Positions 33,898-43,900 of a stretch of DNA of 64,000 nucleotides are shown here, piece by piece. How positions within the stretch are numbered: the first letter of the stretch is position 1; every line of letters begins with the position of its first letter. This DNA comes from Acidobacteriaceae bacterium dw_441 (GTDB lineage: Bacteria > Acidobacteriota > Terriglobia > Terriglobales > Acidobacteriaceae), in the NCBI GenBank assembly GCA_018449715.1, contig JAAVVA010000006.1, positions 310,001 to 374,000 on the forward strand, read 5' to 3'. The position numbers and the translations under genes were made by a program. The notes beneath the pieces are model-generated. The model did no database searches and had not been told where the DNA came from. It saw only the letters and a list, made by a program, of their open reading frames with translations.

Positions 33898-34245
33898 TCA
33901 TTGTTGCTCCAGTACCTCTCGAGGAGAAGTCCACTCGCGCACCTCGACGGCGACACCGTAACGAAGTCCCGGATGAATTCGCGCGATGTGCACCGCTTGT
34001 TCTCTGTCCGCAGTATCGAAGAAGACGATCGTGGTTAGCGCGGAACTGCTTGACTCCTTGCTTGAGACCATTTCCTCTCTTTCTGAGGAGAACTTTGCCG
34101 CTGTCTCTCCAAAATTGCGCGGATCGAGCCTGATCCCCATCTCTGTAACCTGTTTCACCCAGTCAGCGATATCAACCGCACGCTGCTTCTGTTCTCCAGG
34201 GCTAAGCGAGCGTGTGACATGGAAGATCAAAGCATAGTGCTTCAT
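33898..34245 (-). CDS. YciI-like small protein
   Basis: A 115-residue protein of the YciI fold. It opens MKHYALIFHVTRSLSPGEQKQRAVDIADWVKQVTEMG and contains TIVFFDTADREQAVHIARIHPGLRYGVAVEVREW, with the conserved His and Asp of the dimeric ferredoxin-like fold. The proteins are small enzymes or sensor partners, often placed next to sigma factors or AraC regulators. AGGAGA lies before ATG. It follows the AraC gene by 152 bases. Function not known. Confidence 0.82.
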   Translation of the reverse strand: MKHYALIFHVTRSLSPGEQKQRAVDIADWVKQVTEMGIRLDPRNFGETAAKFSSEREEMVSSKESSSSALTTIVFFDTADREQAVHIARIHPGLRYGVAVEVREWTSPREVLEQQ

Positions 34246-34397
34246 TGGTATCTCCTGAATGTTTGCGGATTGAGCATGTGTCGGCTGGCAAAGCAGACAT
34301 GAAATAGCAACAGCATCTTATGGCCGCACTGGATCGAGATGAGAACCTTGCGAAGAAGATCCCTCATGCACCAAAGGTAGCGAATGTTGAGAGACAA

Positions 34398-35204
34398 CTA
34401 CTTGTAAAAAATCGGCAGATTGAGAGTGAGGGAGTTCCGGAAGAACTCCTCGGGAGATATACCGGCAAAAAGTCGGAAGTCACGCACCATGTGTGGTTGA
34501 TCGCAGTAACCTGCTTCAAAGGCAATATCCGTGAGAGTCTTTCCGGCGTTCCACAGTCGGCAGACATGCTGCAAGCGGAACAGACGACTTAGTTTCTTGG
34601 GCGTTACTCCGACTGCAATACGGAAGTGCCTCTCAAGTGCACTTTGGCTCATAGCTGTATGACGTGCAATCGCTGCGATGGAAGACCGCCCTTCGGAACG
34701 GCGAATCATCTCTGTGGCTGCTTCGATCTGAGGAAGAATGGCCTGCGATGGGAACCATCGTGTACGGATACGGTCAGTGAGAAAGCATTCCATCGCCAGG
34801 AATCGCTGTTGTAGTTCGCGAATATCCGTGAGGGCATTCTGGATATCGTCAATTTCCTGCCGACGCAATACGGAATCGAGCGGCGCCGTTCGATTGTAAA
34901 GTTGATCCACGCGGTCGCCCACAAAAACAGACGCGCCGACCTCGGTAAACCTCACAATTGCCAGAGAGGAATCCGTTCCGTGCTCAACTAGACGTGCCCG
35001 CGACTGCAGACCGGAGATAACCGCATGTGGTAGAGACTCGTTGCACAACGATGCCGAACCGGACTGCCGCAGCACAAGTGTAAGCGTGGTCTCTGGTAAC
35101 AAAACCTGAACTCGGGAGCGTTCCGAGCACACCCACAATATCTCGCGCACATAGCGGCGGAGGTTCCCCCTCGGCTGGTGAACGAAATGACGTACTCCAC
35201 TCAT
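34398..35204 (-). CDS. AraC-family transcriptional regulator
   Basis: A 268-residue activator. The C-terminal double HTH (about residues 155-250) contains IAAIARHTAMSQSALERHFRIAVGVTPKKLSRLFRLQHVCRLW and TLTDIAFEAGYCDQPHMVRDFRLFAGISPEEF. The N-terminal part matches the DUF6597 sensor domain of this subgroup. AAGAGA lies before the ATG. It precedes the YciI-like and NmrA-like genes on the same strand and probably controls them. Inducer unknown. Confidence 0.9.
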   Translation of the reverse strand: MSGVRHFVHQPRGNLRRYVREILWVCSERSRVQVLLPETTLTLVLRQSGSASLCNESLPHAVISGLQSRARLVEHGTDSSLAIVRFTEVGASVFVGDRVDQLYNRTAPLDSVLRRQEIDDIQNALTDIRELQQRFLAMECFLTDRIRTRWFPSQAILPQIEAATEMIRRSEGRSSIAAIARHTAMSQSALERHFRIAVGVTPKKLSRLFRLQHVCRLWNAGKTLTDIAFEAGYCDQPHMVRDFRLFAGISPEEFFRNSLTLNLPIFYK

Positions 35205-35669
35205 CGTTCTCTTGGATGAGTGGATCGCGTAGAAGATTCGTGGAGTAATCGGTCGCCTAAATATTCCAGTTATTCAGCAGCTTGAGCAGTCCAGAACATT
35301 TAGCTATTGCTAAATCGCCGAGTCGCCCATTGGCGATTTTGCGGAAAACCAGCACGTTATGGCTACGTAGGATGCAAAATGACGCATTGTGGGTTACTGC
35401 TCGACTTATTCTGACAAAGACGACCGCTGCATCAGCTATCAAGAATCAGGGGAGGAGCTCCACCTAAATGAGGTTGTGAACCGTCCCTGGTCCGTGTTGT
35501 TGATGTGGGCGTGGGCAATCCTCTTCTTGGGAAGACGCAGACCAACGGACTACGATATCCGAACTACTAGCGCCTGGAGGTTAAAAACAGCGGAAAGTCG
35601 TTCGCAAACAACGTCAAGATTCATGACAAAGCCCAACTGGATGCCTGCCGCAACAACTCCTGAGTTGGG
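35205..35669. other. Intergenic region, no gene recognised
   Basis: About 465 bases between the AraC gene and the sulfatase. It has a palindrome AAATCGCC-N12-GGCGATTT (35312-35339) and a 9-bp inverted repeat AGCCCAACT/AGTTGGGCT (35630-35671) that overlaps the sulfatase stop and may terminate its transcript weakly. One plus-strand frame (35389-35673) has no domain and I do not accept it. Confidence 0.45.
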
Positions 35670-37166
35670 CTAGCTCGTTTCTTTTCGTTCCGGAACCTTT
35701 GCTCGCAAGAGATTTAACCGCTCCATCAGGTGAGCCTGAAGACCGGCATGCTCAACTTTTCCATACAAATTATTGTGTTCTCCGGGGTCGGCTTCAAGGT
35801 CGTAGAGCTCACCCTCTAATGGGTCGAGTACATATTGAATCAACTTATATCGTTCGGTACGAATTCCGCGATGCGGCGCTACCTTCTCAGGATTAGGCCA
35901 TTCGTAATATTCGTAATACCACTCTTTACGAAACTCTGGGTCCTTCTTCTTCGCCAAGGTCAGCACGCTCTTACCCTGCATGTGCGCAGGAATAGGAACA
36001 CCCGCGAGATCGAGAAGCGTGGGTGCAATATCCGTATCCAGAATCATCTCCTCACGTACTCCTCCGGACGAAATGCGTCGAGGGTAGCGGATTTGAAATG
36101 GAACGCGGATAGACGGCTCGTGCATTAATCGTTTGTCGAAAAGTCTCCACTCCCCGAGGAAGTATCCGTGATCAGACGTGTGCAGGATGGCTGTATCATC
36201 AAGGATTCCTTTCTTCTCAAGATGATTCATAACGCGGCCAATATTCTCGTCGACTGCGACAAGGCCTGCATAATAATCCTTCGCAACGCCTTCAAGAGAA
36301 CCGCAGGCTACGTGGGAGGAGGTTGTACCCAACTTGTTCTCAGCATCGATAAAGCTCTTGGGCTTTCCAGGATATCCCTTGAGGTCGTCATCGAAGCTTG
36401 AAGGCTTTGCGATAGGTACGCCGTTATAGAGGTCTGCATGGCGGCGTGGACGAAAGAACGGTTCATGCGGTGCAACAAACCAGAGCAGGAGGCAGAACGG
36501 CTTATCCCCACGATCTTCCTCGATCCACGAGATGGCTCGATCCGTAGCGAGGTCGTCTGGATAGGCCTTCTGATATTGCACCTGCGGGCCAACCTTGCCT
36601 TTGCGTCCCTCCTTGAAGAGAGGATTCTCGTAGTCATTACTGGGATTGTTATGGCCAAAGTAATAATCCCAATTGCGCTCTTCCACTCCATTTCGGGTAT
36701 GAACTTTGCCGACAATTGCCACTTCATAGCCCTCTTTCTGCAGGAGTTCGGTGAAGAGAGGAATATCTTCCGGAAGAGGAGTATGGCCCTTTGTATTGTC
36801 TAATGCACCGGTCGAACGCGAATACATTCCAGTGAGTGCGGTGGCACGTGCGGGAGCGCAAAGTGCATTGGTGCAAAAAGCATTTGTGAAACGAAGTCCT
36901 TCACGCCCGATGCGATCATGATTCGGGGTTTTCAGAATGGGATGCCCCGCAATGGAAAGAGCATCGGCCCGCTGACCTTCTCCAAAAAAGAAAACAAGGT
37001 TCGGGCGCTTTTGTTTCGTTTGGGCTGCTGCCACCTTCGGCGTTACGGATGCAACCGCAGCACTCCCTGCAATTGCGACAGACGTCTGCAGAAATTCACG
37101 CCTGGTCGTTACACCTGGCGTTGAGGTGTGAGACTTGTGGTGGCTCTGTTCGTTTATTTCTGACAT
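35670..37166 (-). CDS. Tat-exported sulfatase 1
   Basis: A 498-residue S1-type sulfatase that would remove sulfate from a glycan. TTRREFLQTSVAIAGSAAVAS is a twin-arginine signal peptide (about residues 20-45). The maturation motif C-x-P-x-R, whose cysteine becomes formylglycine, is C103-A-P-A-R107. The N-terminal metal-binding acidic pair, normally DD, reads FGEGQRADA, an unusual substitution. The central DTDIAPTLLDLAGV helix is in place. It lies 22 bases behind the second sulfatase, in the GH92 operon. No sulfatase-maturating enzyme is in the window. Confidence 0.92.
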   Translation of the reverse strand: MSEINEQSHHKSHTSTPGVTTRREFLQTSVAIAGSAAVASVTPKVAAAQTKQKRPNLVFFFGEGQRADALSIAGHPILKTPNHDRIGREGLRFTNAFCTNALCAPARATALTGMYSRSTGALDNTKGHTPLPEDIPLFTELLQKEGYEVAIVGKVHTRNGVEERNWDYYFGHNNPSNDYENPLFKEGRKGKVGPQVQYQKAYPDDLATDRAISWIEEDRGDKPFCLLLWFVAPHEPFFRPRRHADLYNGVPIAKPSSFDDDLKGYPGKPKSFIDAENKLGTTSSHVACGSLEGVAKDYYAGLVAVDENIGRVMNHLEKKGILDDTAILHTSDHGYFLGEWRLFDKRLMHEPSIRVPFQIRYPRRISSGGVREEMILDTDIAPTLLDLAGVPIPAHMQGKSVLTLAKKKDPEFRKEWYYEYYEWPNPEKVAPHRGIRTERYKLIQYVLDPLEGELYDLEADPGEHNNLYGKVEHAGLQAHLMERLNLLRAKVPERKETS

Positions 37167-37188
37167 TGAATGTTCTCCTCTCGCAAAG

Positions 37189-38643
37189 CTATGCGTTGAG
37201 CATCGGATCGCGGAGCTCTCGCTGAAGAGCGTGTAGATGACCTTTCATCTCCTCCAGGACGGAAGAGAAGCTACTGTCGCCCGCCAGATCCTTGATCTCC
37301 CAGGGATCCTTCTGAACGTCGAAGAGCTGGTAGCGATTGATCGGTGGATAGTAGATCAATCGATATTGCCTGGTCCTAACGCTTCTTTGGAGCTTCATCA
37401 ACCACCCAAACGTGGCGTTGTAGAGGGGCTCCGGATGCTCTTCCATCAACATCGGCTTCAAACTTGGGAACTCGACATGCTTCGGCACGGAAAGACCTGC
37501 CAGCTCGCATGTTGTCGCAAACATGCAGTGTTGATAGACCAGTTCGTCGACCTTCCTCCCTGCTCCTATCCCAGGCCCTCGGACGAAGAGAGGCATACGC
37601 ATACTGCATTCATATTGGTTCTGCTTACCGATCAGACCGTGCTCGCCGACCGCGAGACCATGATCCGCGGTGAAGATCACATACGTATTGTTTGCATGGC
37701 CCGACGCATCGAGGGCATCGAGGATATGTCCGACCTGCTCATCCAGATGGGAGATGATCGCGTAGTATTCGCGGCGATGAGTTCTGATTGCACTTTCTGT
37801 CCGGGGAAACGGAGCCAGAGTTTCATCGCGATCGAGAGCGAGGCCCTGGTCGAACGGATGCGTCGGAACGAAGTTCGGCGGCATCTTTATGCTGTCGGCA
37901 GGGTACATATCGAGAAACGATTGCGGTGCCTGCCGAGGGTCATGCGGCGCGTTGAATCCGACATACATGAAGAAAGGCGTACGTTGCGTGCGCCGAGAGG
38001 AGAGATACTTCACAGCAGAATCGGCGTAGACAGAGCTCGAGTGCTGAATCGCAGGCTTTGCGTCTTTACGCCAGAGGTCCATTTCGAGCCAATGTCCTTT
38101 CAGGCTCTGGTCGGCAGGGTCCCATGTATTGCCGGGCGAAGGCCGGTTGTACATCTCCGGAGTGGATGGAAGAAAGCCCGGACCGACAGCGGATTGTTCA
38201 GCAAACGATCTCTGCAGCGACACCGCATCGAGGTGCCACTTGCCAGTGATGAAGGTATCGTAGCCGGCTTCGCGGAAGGTCTGGCCCCACGTTGGATGCT
38301 CGAACGATTGGTTGTTCGGGATGGCCTTTTCCGCATTGAAGGTGGTCAACCCGGTGTTCAGCATCGTACGACTGGGAACGCATATGGCTCCGGACCAGGC
38401 GCCCTGATGGAAGCAATGAGTAAAGTTGCATCCCTGAAGCCGCAAGCGATCGAGGTTCGGTGTCTTAACCTCTTCTTTCAGAGGCGACTCAAAGATGCGG
38501 AAGGTAAGATCATCGGCGATCATGAAGAGGAAGTTGGGCTTTCCTTCTAAGCCAGACGCGGATGAAGCTTCTGCGGGGGTAGACCGCAGTGTAGCGGCTG
38601 CAGCACCTGCCGCTGCACGTGAGATAAAGTCTCTGCGATTCAT
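37189..38643 (-). CDS. Tat-exported sulfatase 2
   Basis: A 484-residue S1-type sulfatase. MNRRDFISRAAAGAAAATLRS is a twin-arginine signal. The metal pair D44-D45 follows FLFMIADD, and the formylglycine motif is C88-V-P-S-R92. Later segments YVIFTADHGLAVGEHGL and HPEPLYNATFGWLMKLQRSVRTRQYRLI are typical of the family. Its start overlaps the GH92 stop by one base, so both belong to one operon with sulfatase 1 downstream. Together they fit degradation of a sulfated mannose-containing glycan. Exact sulfate position not predictable. Confidence 0.93.
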   Translation of the reverse strand: MNRRDFISRAAAGAAAATLRSTPAEASSASGLEGKPNFLFMIADDLTFRIFESPLKEEVKTPNLDRLRLQGCNFTHCFHQGAWSGAICVPSRTMLNTGLTTFNAEKAIPNNQSFEHPTWGQTFREAGYDTFITGKWHLDAVSLQRSFAEQSAVGPGFLPSTPEMYNRPSPGNTWDPADQSLKGHWLEMDLWRKDAKPAIQHSSSVYADSAVKYLSSRRTQRTPFFMYVGFNAPHDPRQAPQSFLDMYPADSIKMPPNFVPTHPFDQGLALDRDETLAPFPRTESAIRTHRREYYAIISHLDEQVGHILDALDASGHANNTYVIFTADHGLAVGEHGLIGKQNQYECSMRMPLFVRGPGIGAGRKVDELVYQHCMFATTCELAGLSVPKHVEFPSLKPMLMEEHPEPLYNATFGWLMKLQRSVRTRQYRLIYYPPINRYQLFDVQKDPWEIKDLAGDSSFSSVLEEMKGHLHALQRELRDPMLNA

Positions 38644-40901
38644 CAGTTCTTCTCCTTCGCTGCTATCGACTCAGGAGGCGTTGGCCATTTGGTCTCAGGC
38701 TCCGCTCCCATGTAAAAGTTCAATATGCCACCGGACATGATCGTGTCATGGGCAAGAAGGTATGTTTTTAGTGGCTTGTTGTTGAGTATTGCAGACTCAA
38801 TGAATATATTTTTTTGCGATGCCTTTTGAGCTCGTATCGTAAATCGCTTTCCGCCTGTCAGGTGAAGAACAACCTTCGGAAACTTCGGCGAACCGATCGC
38901 GTAGAAGGGCGTTCCGGGCGTAACGGGATAAAAACCAAGCACACTGAAGATATACCAGGCCGACATTTGCCCAGCATCGTCATTTCCAGGGAGACCAGAC
39001 GGACCACTCCTAAAAAGAGTGTCCCGGATTGAGCTAACGTGTTCCTGCGTCTTCGAAGCTGCGCCTACATAGTCATAGAGATAGGCGATGTGGTGGCTGG
39101 GCTCGTTGCCTTGATCGTATTGCTTCTTCAGAAAGAGATCATCCAGACGATGCTCGAAGTGTTGTGGGCCGCCTTCAAGGTCGATCAACCCCGAAATGTC
39201 CTGTGGCGCGAACAAAGCATTATGAGCTGCGGAACTCTCTATATAAGCAGGAGAGGATTTTTCCGGATCGAAGGGCTCCTCCCAGGCGCCACTCTGGTGA
39301 CGTCCTCGAGCGTAGCCTGTGATCGGATCAATGACGTTACGAAAGTTCTGGCCACGTTGCGCAAACATAGCGGCATCGCTTTGTTTGCCGAGAGCTTGCG
39401 CGACCTTGCTCAGAACAAAATCATCGTAGGCATACTCGAGAGTGCGCGAGACCTGCCCTTTGCGGTGAAAAGCATCGGGAACTTGATCCTCCAGAGGAAT
39501 GAAGCCATAGTGAAGATAGGAGTCCAGCCCTCGTCTTCCCTGTCCGTCGCGGTATGCGCTCAGATCGTCGGGAGTCGTCATAGCGCTCTGCCGCATAAGC
39601 GCATAGCCAGCCTCTATATCGAAGCCGCGAAGTCCCTTTAGATACGCGTCGCCGATCACCGATACGGCGTGATCTCCAAGCATCTCCTGCGTATAGCTGT
39701 TCCATGCCGGAAACATCGGCAGGTAGCCGCCCTGTTGTCCCTTGAGGATGAGAGAACGTACCATGTCGCTCTCCCGCTTTGGATCAAGGATAGTCAATAG
39801 AGGATGCAACGCTCGAAAGGTATCCCACAGAGAAAAGTCATCGTAATAATCAAAGCCGACTGCTTTCTCCACTTGGCCCTGAGAAGCGAACCGTGGGTAG
39901 GCGCCACTGACGTCGCTGACGATCCGCGGAAGCTGTGACGCGTGGTATAGAGCCGTATAGAAGATCTGTCGATCAGTGCGATTACCCTCAATCTCGATCT
40001 TCCCCAACTGTTGATTCCACTGTCGCCGACTCTCATACTCAACCCGGCTGAAGTCCCAGGAGGAAATCTCGGCTCTAAGATTGTTCCGAGCCTCTGAGGC
40101 GCTGACGAAGGATGTCCCGATACGAGCTTCGATGGACTCTCCCGCCTTCACCTCAAACTCAAGGAAGACACCCTCCTCGCTCGTTGTGAACTTCGACTCC
40201 TTTGGGCGCATCTGGATTGCTTTGCCTATCCATGACCCTGCGGATGTCGGCTGGTGATCGAACTGCGCGACGGTATATCCGCTAAAACCGGCAAGTTTGC
40301 CATTGCCGGCGTAGATACGACGGACCTTGTTCTCGCCTGTAATCTCGCCAGAGGAACGATCTACTGTCAGGAGACCATCCCCGGCGAGCGCTTCGTTCTG
40401 CAACGATATCCACGCGCGACCAGTTTTGTTAAAACGAAAACGGATCAGCCCACATCGCGTTGTGCCGGTCATCGAAGCACTGACTCCTGAATCCGGCAGC
40501 GCGATCTCATAGAGATACGGGTGCGAGACCTCGAGGCTGTGATCGAGGCGCGCCGAAGGATATCCCCTGGACACATCCGGCTTTCCCATGCCTGCTAACA
40601 GTTGGAAGCTTCCATAATCCTTCGTGCCTGACCCGCTAAGGAAATGGCTTCCTCTAAGTCCAACAAGTTCCTTGTCGTTGTAGTAGTACGGTGCAAGCCG
40701 ACGTACTTCACCATTTCGTGTGGCAGGTGTCCACTGTGTCATTCCGAATGGAACACCGACGTTCGGCGTTGTTTGCCCATCCCCAGCTGTTCCAATGATA
40801 GGATCCACCTCTTCAACAGGAAGATGGGTGGAAGCATTCAGGCTCAAGGTTCCAAGTGCAACCAATGTGATGGCCGCCCATGCGACTCTTACAGGACTCA
40901 T
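38643..40901 (-). CDS. GH92 family alpha-mannosidase, exported
   Basis: A 752-residue exo-alpha-mannosidase of family GH92, which uses Ca2+ and inverts at the anomeric centre. The signal peptide is MSPVRVAWAAITLVALGTLSLNA. The N-terminal domain begins VDPIIGTAGDGQTTPNVGVPFGMTQW. The acid and base region is QGNEPSHHIAYLYDYVGA (catalytic glutamate) and PGNDDAGQMSAWYIFSVLGFYPVTPG (aspartates). ATG at 40901 gives this signal; the longer frame has none. It follows a TonB receptor and overlaps sulfatase 2 by one base. It may trim mannose from sulfated N-glycans or mannans. Confidence 0.93.
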   Translation of the reverse strand: MSPVRVAWAAITLVALGTLSLNASTHLPVEEVDPIIGTAGDGQTTPNVGVPFGMTQWTPATRNGEVRRLAPYYYNDKELVGLRGSHFLSGSGTKDYGSFQLLAGMGKPDVSRGYPSARLDHSLEVSHPYLYEIALPDSGVSASMTGTTRCGLIRFRFNKTGRAWISLQNEALAGDGLLTVDRSSGEITGENKVRRIYAGNGKLAGFSGYTVAQFDHQPTSAGSWIGKAIQMRPKESKFTTSEEGVFLEFEVKAGESIEARIGTSFVSASEARNNLRAEISSWDFSRVEYESRRQWNQQLGKIEIEGNRTDRQIFYTALYHASQLPRIVSDVSGAYPRFASQGQVEKAVGFDYYDDFSLWDTFRALHPLLTILDPKRESDMVRSLILKGQQGGYLPMFPAWNSYTQEMLGDHAVSVIGDAYLKGLRGFDIEAGYALMRQSAMTTPDDLSAYRDGQGRRGLDSYLHYGFIPLEDQVPDAFHRKGQVSRTLEYAYDDFVLSKVAQALGKQSDAAMFAQRGQNFRNVIDPITGYARGRHQSGAWEEPFDPEKSSPAYIESSAAHNALFAPQDISGLIDLEGGPQHFEHRLDDLFLKKQYDQGNEPSHHIAYLYDYVGAASKTQEHVSSIRDTLFRSGPSGLPGNDDAGQMSAWYIFSVLGFYPVTPGTPFYAIGSPKFPKVVLHLTGGKRFTIRAQKASQKNIFIESAILNNKPLKTYLLAHDTIMSGGILNFYMGAEPETKWPTPPESIAAKEKN

Positions 40902-40925
40902 CCAATTATCCAAAGCGAGATAGTA

Positions 40926-40955
40926 AGGGAAACCACAGTAATCCGTGGTTTCCCT
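40926..40955. terminator. Hairpin between TonB receptor and GH92 genes
   Basis: AGGGAAACCAC, an eight-base loop, GTGGTTTCCCT. The U tract is on the plus strand (GTTTTTATTT), and only TTACT follows on the minus strand, the one used by the operon. It is therefore more likely an mRNA stability or partial attenuation element between the receptor and the enzyme genes than a full terminator. Confidence 0.6.
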
Positions 40956-40965
40956 GTTTTTATTT

Positions 40966-43900
40966 CTAGAAAACAAGCCGCGCAGCGATCTGTAGTTGCC
41001 GTGTAGCTCCTGCCGAGGTGATAACGCCGTATTGAGCATTACCCACCGTTGCTCCAGGATTGTTGAACTGCGGATGGTTGAGAACGTTGTATCCTTCGAG
41101 CCTCAGATTGAGTAACGACCCATGAAGATGCTCGAAGTGAATCTGACGCTGCAGGGTTAGATCAAGCTGATTGCCTGGTGGCCCCACAAGAATATTCTTG
41201 CCACTGTTTCCGAAGGTGTACGACGTCGGAGCAACGAAGCAGGAGGTATCAAACCACTTCTTAATCGTTCCTCCTCCCGTATTTCCGTTGCATACTCGAT
41301 TCGGCCGTGTGATCGTGCCGGCATTCGCGTAATCAACGGAGAGCGCGGGAGTGAAGTGAGAGCCTGTCTGATAGACATAGACCGGCGAGAGTCCCCATCC
41401 TCCAGCAACAGCTGCGGCAACGCCATGCGTGAAGAACCGCTCACCATGACCGAAGGGCAGCTGCAAAAATCCTGACAAGGCATAGCGGAAACGAATGTCC
41501 TGGTCGGAGTTGCCGTAGTTTGCGCTCCGGTTGTAGTTATCCTGAATAACGTCGGAGGCTACACCGGTCGAGCCTAGATCTTCTGCAGGGTTCTGAAGGT
41601 CAAGGTTGTGTCCGTAGGTAAATGAATTGAGGAAAGAGATGCCGTGCTGCAAGCGCTTCTCAATTTTTGCAGAGAGTCCATTATAGTTACTGAAATTCCA
41701 ATCGGAGACCGCACGCACAGAAGCCTGCGTATACTTTGCAAGCGGACGGCGAGAGTTCACAGAGGTCGAGTTGAGAACCGTGGGCTGGTTCGCTTCTCCC
41801 TGACTGCGCAGGTGGACTGCATGATTGCCGACGTAGTTCACTTCGAGCAACGTGTTGTAGGGGAGTTCCTTCTGGACACTCAGACTCCACTGCTCTACGT
41901 AAGGCGTACGAAGCTTCGGTGAATAGCTTACAAGCTGAGCCGTTGCACTCGGAACCAGCGTAAATTGTGAGGGCGATATTGGCGTCGGGCGGTCAATTGA
42001 AGAAGAAGAATCAATGATGAAGCCCGACGAGGGATGAAGCTGGTCGCTGCTGATGGATTGAGATCCGTAACCATAGAAGGGCGGGTTAGCAACCAGCTCG
42101 TACTTGGCCCCGTTGCCCTGGTCCTGACCATAGAAGACTCCAAAGGACCCTCGTACAGTCATGTTCTGCACTTCAGGAACGCGATACGCGAAGCCGACTC
42201 GCGGGGCCACATTCGCATGATTGCCATAGACCAGCGCGCGAGGAAGGCGAGGATCTCCCGAGAAGATGTATTGCCCAAACAGCTTGCTCGTAGAGTCGTA
42301 GATGAAGTTGGCCATTCGGTTCTGCGTGTCGATATATGGACTGGCGTACTCATAGCGCACACCGTAGCTCAGGGTGAGTGCGTGAGAGAGCGCCCACTGA
42401 TCGGCAATGTAACCGTCTGCGTACCATCCTCGTTCTTCGCTCACCGAAACGGTGCCGGTAGTCAGTCCGGTCGCATAGCCCAGCAGAAAGTCGGCCAGCG
42501 AGCTGCCGGTGGCGCTGCGCTTCCCCGGGTTCTGAGTGAAGACGCCATTGAAGGTGAAGGAACTACGGCCGTTGCCGGTGGCGAACGTCGATGGCCGAAT
42601 CAGGAAGGCTTCGCCACCGAACTTCGTTGTATGTGTTTTCCAGGTCTTAGCAAGATTTTCGGAGAAAACCCAGACTCCGGAGGTCTTGGAAAGAGGAGAG
42701 TTGCCGATGGCTTCTCCGCCAATGCCTGCGAAGTTGCTGATATTGAAGTTCGGCATACCCGTGGTCACCGAGAGATCCAAAGAGCCGGGAACGACTTCGT
42801 TACGAGGATTGGTTCCGTGCTCCGTAATGGAGATCCCTGTATAACCAAATCTCGACTCGCTGATGAAGGTTGGGCTCAGGACACGCGTGTAGCCGAAACC
42901 AACGCCCTGTGAATCGATTGCAGTGACACCTGGATTCTGAATCGGCGCAGGAAGAGCCGCTTCGCCTGAGCTGCGTGACTGCTGGCGGGAATAGCGCGCA
43001 AAGATACTATTTTGAGCGTTGAGTTGCACATCGCCACGAACGACACCATTCTTGTTATCGCCGAGCGAGGGAACGAGTCTCTTATAGTAAGTCGGCCCAT
43101 CGGCTGGATCGTTCGGAAGGGGATACTCGTTAACCAGAGTCTGCAGTGTCTGATTGATCCGGTCTGCCGGAAGCTTGTTTCCCTGGAAGGCTGTGCGCGT
43201 TGCGGTCGTACCACTGCCCTGTGTCGTTAGAGGATCGTAGATCGTAGCCGTGTCAGAGAAATCTCCTGTGCGCTCAAGTAGCGTAGGAACCTGCGATGTC
43301 GAGAGGGAGTCAGTATGCGAGTGTTGCCCCTCGTAGGCTCCGAAAAGAAAGATGTGATCCTTCTTGATTGGACCACCTAACGACCCACCGTACTGATTCT
43401 GTACCAGCAACGGTTTACGAACAGCGCCTGTTGCAAAGTAGTTAATCGCATTCAGAGAGCTGTTCCGAAGAAAGTCATACGCTGTGCCGTGAATACTGTT
43501 TGTTCCGCTGCGCGTGACAGCATTGACAACCGAACCAGCCGATGCACCAAACTCGGCGGAAAAGTTGCTCGTCTGGACCGTGAACTCCTGTATGGCGTCG
43601 AGAGGGGGGCGCACAGCATCGCGGGCTCCGTTATCGAGACCACGGAGATAATTCACGTTCCTTACGCCGTCCAGCAGAAAAGCGTTCTGCAGACCATTAT
43701 TACCGTAGGCGGAAAAAGAACCGTCCCGGCTGATGATGCTGGGAATTGCACCTGGAATAAGATTGGCGGCCCCCAGGTAACTTCTACCGTTAAGAGGCAG
43801 GTTGAGAAGCTCTTTGCTTTGCATTACTTGCGAAATTGTCTGGGACTTGTCCTCGACGAGGGGGGCATCTCCGGTCACCGTGATGCTCTGCGCATTCTCG

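Noticed and set aside
35389-35673. A 94-residue plus-strand ORF
   Set aside because: No domain, no good ribosome-binding site, runs into the antisense sulfatase; composition not protein-like.
37237-38550. A 437-residue plus-strand open frame
   Set aside because: Antisense to sulfatase 2, whose active-site and Tat motifs are clear.
40926-40955. Full terminator of the receptor transcript
   Set aside because: The U tract is on the plus strand, and the GH92 and sulfatase genes depend on read-through; recorded as a hairpin of uncertain role.
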